Part shown: positions 25,801-35,300 of the stretch, piece by piece | Layout of the letters: each line of letters starts with the position of its first letter | Position numbering within the stretch: the first letter of the stretch is position 1 | Source: Mesostigma viride | Taxonomy: Eukaryota > Streptophyta > Mesostigmatophyceae > Mesostigmatales > Mesostigmataceae | DNA length: 64,000 bases | Direction of reading: 5' to 3' | Assembly (NCBI GenBank): GCA_009746045.1 | Contig: RPFO01000412.1 | Span: forward strand, 1 to 64,000 | Position numbers and translations under genes: made by a program | Notes under the pieces: generated by a model | The model's input: only the letters and a program-made list of their open reading frames with translations | Database searches by the model: none | Told to the model about the DNA's origin: nothing

Positions 25801-28800
25801 ACATAAAGACCTCCCGATCCCTTAGTCGCGCATCACAGTTGTTTCAAGGCAGGGACCGTACAAGAAGAAGGTGGTGCAGTGCACGTGACAACGACCAACA
25901 TAAAGACCTCACGAGCCCTTAGTCGCACATCACAGTTGTTTCACGGCAGGGACCGTACAAGAAGAAGGTGGTGCAGCGCACATGACAACGACCAAAATCA
26001 AGACCTCCCGAGCCCTTAGTCGCACATCACAGTTGTTTCAAGGCAGGGACCGTACAAGAAGAAGGTGATGCAGTGCACGTGACAACGACAAACATAAAGA
26101 CCTCATGAGCCCTTAGTCGCGAATCACAGTTGTTTCAAGGCAGGGACCGTACAAGAAGAAGGGGGTGCAGTGCATATGGCAACAACCAACATGAGGACCT
26201 CCCAAGCCCTTAGTCGCACATCACAGTTGTTTCAAGGCAGGGACCGTACAAGAAGAAGGTGGCGCAGGGAAGGTGACAACGACCAACATAAAGACCTCCC
26301 GAGCCCTTAGTCGCACATCACAGTTGTTTCAAGGCAGCGACCGTACAAGAAGAAGGTGGTGCAGTGCACGTGACAACAACCAACATAAAGACCTCCCGAG
26401 CCCTTGGTCGCACATCACCGTTGTGTCAAGGCACAGACCGTACAAGAAGAAGGTGGTGCAGTGCACGTGACAACAACCAACATAAAGACCTCCCGAGCCC
26501 TTAGTCGCACATCGCAGTTGTTTCAAGGCAGGGACCGTACAAGAAGAAGGGGGTGCAGCGCACGCGACAACAACCAACAACAAGACCTCCCGAGCCCTTA
26601 GTCGCACACCACAGTTCTTCCATGGCAGGGACCGTACAAGAAGAAGGGGGTGCAGTGCACGTGACAACGACCAACATAAAGACCTCCCGAGCCCTTAGTC
26701 GCACATCACAGCTGTGTCACGGCAGGGACCGTACAACAAGAAGGTGGTGCAGCGCACGTGACAACAACCGACATAAAGACCTCCCGAGCCCTTGGTCGCA
26801 CATCACCGTTGTGTCAAGGCACAGACCGTACAAGAAGAAGGTGGTGCAGTGCACGTGACAACAACCAACATAAAGACCTCCCGAGCCCTTAGTCGCACAT
26901 CGCAGTTGTTTCAAGGCAGGGACCGTACAAGAAGAAGGGGGTGCAGCGCACGCGACAACAACCAACATAAAGACCTCCCGAGCCCTTAGTCGCACACCAC
27001 AGTTCTTTCATGGCAGGGACCGTACAAGAAGAAGGGGGTGCAGTGCACGTGACAACGACCAACATAAAGACCTCCCGAGCCCTTAGTCGCACATCACAGC
27101 TGTGTCACGGCAGGGACCGTACAAGAAGAAGGTGGTGCAGCGCACGTGACAACAACCGACATAAGGACCTCACGAGCCCTTAGTCGCACATCACAGTGGT
27201 TTCAAGGCAGTGACAGTACAAGAAGAAGGTGATGCAGTGCACGTGACAACGACCAACATAAAGAGCTCCCGAGCCCTAAGTCGCACATCACAGTTGTTTC
27301 AAGGCAGGGAAATAACAAGAAGGTGGTGCAGTGCACGTGACAACGACCAACAGAAAGACCTCCCGAGCCCTTAGTCGCACATCACAGTTGTTTCAAGGCA
27401 GGGACCGTACAAACAGAAGGTGGTGCAGTGCACGTGACAACGACCAACATAAAGACCTCCCGTGCCCTTAGTCGCACATCGCAGTTGTTTCAAGGCAGGG
27501 ACCGTACAAGAAGAAGGTGATGCAGTGCACGTGACAACGACCAACATAAAGACCTCCCAAGCCCTTAGTCGCACATCACAGTTGTTTCAAGGCAGCGACC
27601 GTACAAGAAGAAGGTGGTGCAGCGCACGTGACAACAACCAACATAAAGACCTCCCGAGCCCTCAGTCGCACATCACAGTTGTTTCAAGGCAGGGACCGTA
27701 CAAGAAGAAGGTGATGCAGTGCACGTGACAACGACCAACAACAAGACCTCACGAGCCCTTAGTCGCACATCACAGTTGTTTCAAGGCAGGGATCGTACAA
27801 GCAGAAGGTGCAGCGCAAGTGACAACGACCAACATAAAGACCTCACGAGCCCTTAGTCGCACACCACAGTTCTTTCATGGCAGGGACCGTACAAGAAGAA
27901 GGGGGTGCAGTGCACGTGACAACGACCAACATAAAGACCTCCCGAGCCCTTAGTCGCACATCACAGTTGTTTCACGGCAGGGACCGTACAAGAAGAAGGT
28001 GGTGCAGCGCACGTGACAACAACCAACATAAAGACCTCACGAGCCCTTAGTCGCACATCACAGTTGTTTCAAGGCAGGGACCGTACAAGAAGAAGGTGGT
28101 GCAGTGCACGTGACAACGACCAACAACAAGACATCACGAGCCCTTCGTGGCACATCACAGTTGTTTCAAGGCAGGGATCGTACAAGCAGAAGGTGCAGCG
28201 CAAGTGACAACGACCAACATAAAGACCTCCCGAGCCCTCAGTCGCACATCACAGTTGTTTCAAGGCAGGGACCGTACAAGAAGAAGGTGATGCAGTGCAC
28301 GTGACAACGACCAACATAAAGACCTCACGAGCCCTTCGTGGCACATCACAGTTGTTTCAAGGCAGGGATCGTACAAGCAGAAGGTGCAGCGCAAGTGACA
28401 ACGACCAACATAAAGACCTTACGAGCCCTTAGTCGCACATCACCGTTGTGTCAAGGCACAGACCGTACAAGAAGAAGGGGGTGCAGTGCACGTGACAACG
28501 ACCAACATAAAGACCTCCCGAGCCCTTAGTCGCACATCACAGTTGTTTCACGGCAGGGACCGTACAAGAAGAAGGGGGTGCAGCGCACGTGACAACAACC
28601 AACATAAAGACCTCCCGAGCCCTTAGTCGCACATCGCAGTTGTGTCACGGCAGGGACCGTACAAGAAGAAGGGAGTGCAGTGTACGTGACAACGACCAAC
28701 ATAAAGACCTCCCGAGCCCTTAGTCGCACATCACAGTTCTTTCATGGCAGGGACCGTACAAGAAGGTGGTGCAGTGCACGTGAGAACAACCAACATAAAG

Positions 28801-28890
28801 ACCTCCCGAGCCCTTAGCCACATCACAGTTGTTTCAGGCAGACAGAAAAAGAAGAAGGTGGTGCAGTGCACGTGACAACGACCAACAAAA
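22854..28890. repeat. 97-bp satellite array 2 (about 62 units)
   Basis: Same 97-bp unit and orientation as array 1. The left edge is abrupt: a short partial unit (GAGGGGAAGGTAGTGCATAT near 22826) precedes the first full one. The order of variant units matches 6512-12540 one for one, so this array is a copy of part of array 1 and not an independent expansion. Confidence 0.97.
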
Positions 28891-29076
28891 GCAACCAGCA
28901 ACAAGACCGACAAAATGACCACACGTGACTGCCATTACTAGACCACAGTCCGTACCAGAGGAAAAGCTATGCTGCGGTTGGGTCGTGCACTGCACCAGTA
29001 AACAAAACTTCGAGGAGAACATATTGTAACAATTGTGAGAAAATTTGTACTAGTTTTCCTAGGAGCAACCACCTGG
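22854..29076 (+). repeat. Segmental duplication, copy 2
   Basis: Direct-orientation partner of 6512-12737. It differs by one G in a homopolymer near 23070 and by about five deleted bases within 50 bp at 28815-28850, where copy 1 still has a regular unit. Everything else I compared is identical, so the event is very recent or an assembly product. Confidence 0.93.
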
Positions 29077-29082
29077 CAAATG

Positions 29083-29530
29083 CCACCACATGCAAGAAGC
29101 CACAAGCCGGGGACATGCAGTCATCACAAGGATGGTAACTGCCGGCAGTGCCACGCCATGCAAGACCCCACAAGCCATCCTTGCGTCAAGGGGACATGCA
29201 GTCATCACAAGGAGCGGTAACTGCCGGCAGTGCCACGCCATGCAAGACCCTACAAGCCGTCCTTGCATAAAGGGGACATGCAGTCATCACAAGGAGTGGT
29301 AACTGCCGGCAGTGCCACGCCATGCAAGACCCCACAAGCCATCCTTGCATAAAGGGGACATGCAGTCATCACAAGGAGTGGTAACTGCCGGCAGTGCCAC
29401 CCCATGCAAGAACACACAAGCCGGGGACATGCAGTCATCAAGGATGGTAACTGCCGGCAGTGCTACCCCATGCAAGAACCCACAAGCCAGCCATGCAATC
29501 ATCACAGGAGTGGTAACTGCCGGCAGTGCG
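29083..29530. repeat. Minisatellite of about 82 bp, six copies
   Basis: Each unit holds GGGGACATGCAGTCATCAC, GGTAACTGCCGGCAGTG and CCATGCAAGA(C/A)(C/A)C. The copies are 66-84 bp, the shorter ones lacking CATCCTTGCATAAAG. It begins a few bases after the end of the segmental duplication. Open frames on both strands are by-products. Confidence 0.9.
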
Positions 29531-29535
29531 CGGCC

Positions 29536-29755
29536 CTAACGTTAATTCCCACACCCCCTCTGCTAACGTTAGTTTCCACACCCCTCTTCTAACGTTAGTT
29601 TCCACACCCCTCTGCTAACGTTAGTGCCCACCCCCTCGGCTAACGTTAATTCCCACACACCCTCTGTTAACGTAAGGTCCCACACCCGTCTGCTAACGTA
29701 AGTACGTGCCCCTCCCCCTCTACTATCGTTAATTCCCTCCCCCCTTTACTAACGG
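29536..29755. repeat. CTAACGTTAG palindrome array, block 1
   Basis: About eight units of 24-28 bp. Each has CTAACGTTAGT or a close variant, a perfect 10-bp palindrome, followed by a C-rich spacer such as TTCCACACCCCTCTG. Confidence 0.85.
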
Positions 29756-29756
29756 C

Positions 29757-30027
29757 CCCGGGCAGCCTCCTGGTTTGTCTGTAATATGGAGGCAGATGGT
29801 ACGCAAGGATAGATGGCAAGTAGTGATGAAGGATCTACCACCCCCAAGCCTGTGGGGGCTCCGCGTGTGACCAAGTATGGCATTCATAGCGATTCGGGCC
29901 GCGGTGCCCACACCCCTGTAACTAGGACCTAGATAGCTTACACCATCCATTCCATCCCATGCCCCTCCCACTGAGGACTTATGCTCACGTGACGCAGTCA
30001 CGTGTCTATTAATTAATAAATTAATTT
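29757..30027. other. Spacer between palindrome blocks 1 and 2
   Basis: Unique sequence of about 270 bp. The minus strand is open across most of it (30001 to 29729) but no family is recognised. An acceptor-like ATATTACAG lies near 29780 on that strand. Confidence 0.3.
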
Positions 30028-30100
30028 ACTAACGTTAGTCCACAGCCCCCTCTGCTAACGTAAGTGCCCTCCCCCCCCTGTTATCGTTAATGCCCACCCC
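30028..30100. repeat. CTAACGTTAG palindrome array, block 2
   Basis: Three units of the same type (ACTAACGTTAGTCC, CTAACGTAAGTGCC and a TTATCGTTAATGCC variant). Confidence 0.75.
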
Positions 30101-30241
30101 CCTTAAAAAATTAAATTAAATTAAATTATAACATGCCTCCGTGGGGAGATCATGTAGCACATATTCCGTGATGGATGGGGTGGAGGAAGCCGCCTGATCG
30201 AACTATCCTAACTCTAAGCTATCTAGAAAATACTAACTACA

Positions 30242-30343
30242 CTACTCATCAAAACGCCTCCTCCGCTTGGGGGGAGGGGGCTTGCCCACAGGGTCGGGCG
30301 TGTGCGCCTTGACAATCTTCTTCCGCCGTGTCTTGTCCTGCAT
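30242..30343 (-). CDS. Possible terminal exon fragment, basic protein tail (unrecognised)
   Basis: Read on the minus strand, a short frame of 33 codons runs from an ATG at 30343 to a TAG at 30242-30244. It starts MQDKTRRKKIVKAHTPDPVG and ends in four prolines and a KRRRR stretch that looks like a nuclear-localisation tail. The frame stays open a little upstream (...LPSWTA before the Met). It lies between two palindrome blocks. It is too short to assign; it could be the last exon of a gene or a transposase remnant. Confidence 0.25.
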   Translation of the reverse strand: MQDKTRRKKIVKAHTPDPVGKPPPPKRRRRFDE

Positions 30344-30376
30344 GGCAGTCCAAGACGGGAGAGTCCCACCCCCCTT

Positions 30377-30805
30377 CACTAACGTTATTCCCCAGCCCCC
30401 TCTGCTAACGTTAGTGCCCGCACCCCTTTACAAACTTTAGTGCTCGTGCCCCTCTGCTAACGTTAGTGCCCGTGCTCCTTTATTAACGTTAGTGCCCCCC
30501 CCCTCCCCCCCTCTGCTAACGTTAGTGCCCGTGCCCCTTCACTAACGTTATTCCCCAGCCCCCTCTGCTAACGTAAGTGCCCGCGCCCCTTTACAAACTT
30601 TAGTGCTCGTGCCCCTCTGCTAACGTTAGTGCCCGTGCTCCTTTACTAACGTTAGTGCCCAGCCCCCTCTGCTAACGTTAGTGCCCGTGCCCCTTCACTA
30701 ACGTTAGCGCCCGTGCCCCTTCACTAACGTTAGTGCCCGTGCCCCTCTGCTAACGTTATTCCCCAGCCCCCTCTGCTATCGCTAATGCCCGTGCCCCTTT
30801 ATATT
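30377..30805. repeat. CTAACGTTAG palindrome array, block 3
   Basis: About sixteen units of 24-28 bp with CTAACGTTAGTGCCCGTGCC or near variants. A higher-order unit of about 150 bp appears twice (from about 30377 and 30540), marked by ACGTTATTCCCCAGCCCCC and TTTACAAACTTTAGTGCTCG. Confidence 0.88.
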
Positions 30806-30816
30806 TGGACCAGGAA

Positions 30817-31232
30817 CACATCCCACAACTAGGCTCGACTATCCCACAACCAGGAACCCATCCCACAACCAGGAACGAGTATCCCACAACTGAACTAGGA
30901 ACGTGTATCCCACAACCAAGAACAAGTATCCTACAACCAGGAACGTGCATCCCACAACCAGGAACGTGCATCCCACAACCAGGAACGACTATCCCACAAC
31001 TAGGAACGTGTATCCCACAACCAGGAACAAGTATCCTACAACCAGGAACGTGTTTCCCACAACCAGGAACATGTATCCCACAACCACGAACGAATTTCCC
31101 ACCACCAGGAACAAGTATCCCACAACCAGGAACACATCCCACAACCAGGAAAGTGCATCCCACAACCAGGAACAAGTATCCCAAAACAAGGAACACATCC
31201 CACAACCAGGAACGTGTATCCCACAACTAGTC
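30817..31232. repeat. 21-bp minisatellite (ATCCCACAACCAGGAACGTGT type), about 20 copies
   Basis: The unit ACAACCAGGAACGTGTATCC plus one C repeats with substitutions. Since 21 bp is seven codons, all copies keep frame and both strands stay open for over 110 codons. The heptad products (such as PTTRNVY) are not evidence of a gene. Confidence 0.92.
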
Positions 31233-31269
31233 GCGCAGTCGGTCTGAATGACTGGCATTATAACGAGCG

Positions 31270-31434
31270 TCATATTCGTCTCCGGCTTGGCAGTGCCGTC
31301 ATCCTGCATACAAAAAGCACATTGGAGCCAGCACTTTCCCGCGGGTTGTAGCCGATATTCCTCCATGCAGCGATATTCACCAATGCGCTATCAATAAACA
31401 AGTCGACACCATCCGGGTATGTAAAAAAAGCACG
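31270..31434 (-). CDS. Possible exon fragment (unrecognised)
   Basis: On the minus strand an acceptor-like GGCCAGCAG ends at 31435. It is followed by 54 open codons starting RAFFTYPDGVDLFIDSALVN and continuing IAAWRNIGYNPRESAGSN..., up to a TGA at 31270-31272. The composition looks like real protein and differs from the minisatellite next to it. Further upstream on the same strand, CAGACGACCGG then GTAAGT at 31533 makes a perfect donor, so a spliced minus-strand gene or a decayed transposase may lie here. I do not recognise the family. Confidence 0.3.
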   Translation of the reverse strand, partial: RAFFTYPDGVDLFIDSALVNIAAWRNIGYNPRESAGSNVLFVCRMTALPSRRRI

Positions 31435-31736
31435 CTGCTGGCCACGACGGTCACGGCGATGATGAACGACAATAACAAGAACGCCTAATAGCAGGCGTCA
31501 TACAAACTAGAACAGACTGGAACAACTACTTACCCGGTCGTCTGTGATCTTGACACAGAGCCTGGTTTACAAGGAAGCGAGGGAAACCGGCCACTATGAG
31601 CACCCCTACTTAACCCACATAATGAAGGTTAGGAATCCTCCCCATCATGCTAACCGTAGACTCGGTGAAACGCCCCATGCTACAAATACGATAGCCCAGC
31701 AACGACTACTTGCGGCCATCACCTTGTCCAGTTCTG

Positions 31737-31951
31737 GCTGGCTGTGCGGCGGTAATTTTACCAAGTTTAAAAATGTTACGCCGCACCAGTCTGTGCTTTT
31801 TTACGTAGTACCAGTGTAGTGTAGAAATCTGCCAAAAGAGCAAACGCCCAAAGCCAACTTCCAAGACGCCCAAAGCCAATTCCAAGACGCCCAAAGCCCA
31901 AAGGCGGGCGAGTCTGGCGCGGCGCCGGCCATTGGGCCCCGGAATAAGAAA
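31737..31951 (-). repeat. 210-bp dispersed repeat, inverted copy cut by the copia element
   Basis: Inverted copy of 20672-20878. It ends in GGAATAAGAAA exactly where the copia 5' LTR begins. The internal CAAAGCCAA(C/T)T(T/C)CCAAGACGCC motif is repeated about three times. Confidence 0.9.
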
Positions 31952-32351
31952 TGTCAGAAGTATCGACACACCTGCCTGAAACTAGTACTTATAGTTTAGT
32001 GCTAGCTCTGGACTACATGGACGGGCATGTGCCGCATGTTTAAGTTCTGTTCCATAAGTGACCCAGTCATTCTGTGACTGACCTTGAACTTTGGTTGTGA
32101 ATGGTTGGCTTGAGATCACGTTATGATTGTAACTGCCACACAGTCAGAAAAGAACCGGTTTGGTGTGGCCACGTTGTAGGTAGATCATAACTGCTACCCA
32201 GTAGCTGAGCCTGGAATTGTTTAAAAGGCGAAGCTACGCACCTTGTTTGCTCTCTCAGTACCTCACACCTCACACACTCCTGTGGTGGAACTAGCAGCCG
32301 GCCAGCTGCCGACTGAGACTTATTTTTATCTGAGTGAAATAAAGTAAAACT
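31952..32351 (+). repeat. Copia 5' LTR, first part (400 bp)
   Basis: Starts TGTCAGAAGTATCGACACAC and matches the 3' LTR up to GAAATAAAGTAAAACT, where the LINE enters. Relative to the 3' LTR it lacks GTA after GGACTA and a 3-bp CGC-type step before ACGTTGTAGG. The GAAATAAA near its end may serve as the polyadenylation signal. Confidence 0.97.
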
Positions 32352-35300
32352 ACACAATGGATGGTGGCCCTATTTCAAGCTGGCTATGGTGGCCCTGACG
32401 GCGGACGAGATAGCACCTTACGTAGTAATCTAAACGCGAAACAAAGGGCAGATTCGGATTCAGCACGAAAAGGTACGTCTAGCCATCTCTTCTGAGGGGC
32501 GGAACAGCTAGCCGTCACTTGAAACGTGTGGGTAGAAGGAGCAGGCCTTACGAAATTCGTAAGTCCGCCCCTCGCCTCACTGTTTCTCGTGACGGCTACC
32601 CCATTATGGCATTCGGTCAGTGAGCCACGGCTCGGATTCGAAAACCCATCGGCAGGATGGACTAGGCCTGGGCCCCTCCACCTGGGTGGGCGAGTAGTCT
32701 CCTTGGAGCGTGACCTCCTGTACCCTCGGTTACCCTTTCACAGGCGCAATGACTATGGAATAGTTATCGCCACACCAGGTGATCCGCTATCACCAAGACA
32801 CCTCCATAACGACTTTTCTCAATACCTGCTGCCATTACCCAAACGTGGGTGTAATGCAGCCTTTCCAATCGCTTTGGTTCTGCTCACAGCACACTGCACA
32901 GTAGGTCTCTCTTTTAATGACTATCTCACGCCCACGCCCTGTGCATGTTGTGCCGTGTCTTTCACCTTTCGCAGGTCCAATCTCACCACGCCATGGGGAC
33001 CTACACGGAACCTACCCGGCCTGGTCCGCTGGAGCCCTGCAATGACATGAGTCAACTAACACTGGTATCGTGGAATGTCAGGGGGCTGAACACATACGGG
33101 TCACACACACCAGGGCAGGGACAGCGAATACCTCGCACACGAGAATTAGCAAATGCATTACACAACTTGCTCGAGCGCTACGTGGGCCCCTCGCATGAAA
33201 TTTGGATAGGACTGCAGGAACATAAAATCCAAGAAGCTGCCACACGCACCGCCCTTAGAGCTGCTAGAGCACTTGCACCTAGGACAGTTCACCGTTGGGC
33301 ATGGGCACGCGGTACACAAGGGGGCACTGCCCTCATTCAATACCGTAAACCTCCCAACCCTACGCTGACATGCCAGGACTGGGCTATAGCTACCGACACA
33401 GCGGAGGCTAGATGGCAGGGCCGTTGGACGCGGCAGTCCATTACATGGGCAGGAAATAAGGGATACATTATTAGTGTATATGCCCCAACCGAGCCAACGG
33501 ATCAAGCCTCATTCTACCCTTCCCTCTTCAAAATGGCCGCTGACCTTATCTCACAGGGGTTCGAAATTGCGTTGATGGGCGATTTCAATATAGACCTGGA
33601 TGAACACCCCCCTATACGCACAGCGGCCTTCAGTAAACAGATCATGGACCTGAACTTACAGGATGTCATCCGCTCACGAGACCACGGGCCCACTTGGCTG
33701 GCCACACGTTTAAATGTACGCACTACTCGTCGTCTTGATAAAATCTACATCACACCCGCATGGGCGGACCTAGTTTGCTACGCATCGGTCGACCGTTCTG
33801 TTAATTTTTCTGATCACTACCCACTCATCGTTACCCTTGCCCATCACACCAACTCCGCCCGGGGCCCCGGCATTCCCCGCTTAAACAAACACCTACTCGC
33901 GGACGATAAGTACTACCTTGAGATCATGACACGCTGGCAGTCGTGGAGAGCCAGCAAGGGTAGCTACACAGACTGCTGCAGCTGGATGCAGGAGGGCCTA
34001 GCTAACATTCTAGAATTTTCCCAACTGTATTCACAAAATATCCGCCGCCAGAAAGGACAGGACTATCGGTACTACCAACGCATAGTGAATAAACTCCAAG
34101 CGAAGCCTACCCTGTATCAATCGGAACTAACAAAACTTCAAAGAGCTCAGACCGAACTTGACAAACTACGTTTCGAGCGTCACACATTAGCACTAGACTC
34201 AGAAAATCTGTGGTGGCACCAGGTAGGAGAGAGAATGACCAAAGAGTTCTTTGCTCTGATTCCTACCCCTAAAGCTCACTCCTCTATCACGGAAATCCAA
34301 GACGAACACGGCAGCCACCGAGACATCACCTCCATACTACAGAGTGGTCACCGTTACTACTCAGCTCTCTTTCTAAACGAACCCCATCCTGACTCATCTG
34401 CAGCCATGCAAAAAATCCTACATGCCATTCCCCGTCGCCTTACACCAGCTCAACAGCAGGAACTCGATCAAATCCCCTCCATGGAAGAGGCCACAACAGC
34501 TATGGAACACATCAAAACCGGTAGCGCCCCCGGGGTCGACGGTCTGCCTATTGAATTCTGGAAAACGTTCTGGTCCCTTCTACACATAGATTTCTACGAA
34601 TGTATTCTTGAAATTTGGCGGCACGGTAAGGTGAGCGGCAGATGGGCTGAATCTGCGCTTATCTTACTGTACAAAAAAGGAGACAAGACTCTATGGAAAA
34701 ACTACCGCCCAATCCGTCTCCTTACGGTAGCGTACAAAATCATCAGTAAAATAATCCAACGACGCTTATACACCGTCCTAGACTTCCTCATTGGTCCGGA
34801 GCAAGTGGGCTTTAGGGCCAATCTCCACATCAACGACAGCATTACCCTCATCATGGACATTGTGGAAAAAGCCTGGCGCGACGATATAGAGGGTTTCATA
34901 TTGTTTTGGGATTTTGAAAAAGCCTTTGACCGTATGTGCTGGGAATACCTAGAACACATTCTAACCGCACTAGGATTTGGCCCACAACTCATGACCGTCA
35001 TTATGGGTATGATCAAATCCCTGGCTTGGTATTTACTAATAGACGGACACAAGTCAGCGACCGGCGCTAGCTCACGATCGCTACCACAAGGAGATTGCAT
35101 GTCCCCTATTCTATTTCTCTTGGCCCACGCAGGACTCTACTGGCTACACCAGAACGATCCTCGCATTCGGGGCTTCCCGACAGGTAACGGTAAAGGTATA
35201 TTCCAAACGGCTTATGTGGATGACACAACAAATGTTTGTATCTCTCTGCCTGAAGTGCATGCTGTCATGGATAATATCACTACCTATTCTGTTGCCACAC

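Noticed and set aside
30756-31366. Frames of 114-156 codons on both strands (G/C/V-rich or PTTRN-rich)
   Set aside because: Products of another 21-bp minisatellite. Only the non-repetitive part at 31270-31434 was kept, as a weak candidate.
32526-33050. LINE ORF1 (174 codons)
   Set aside because: It has no zinc knuckle, coiled coil or RNA-binding signature and overlaps the start of the endonuclease frame. I could not support it as a real ORF1.
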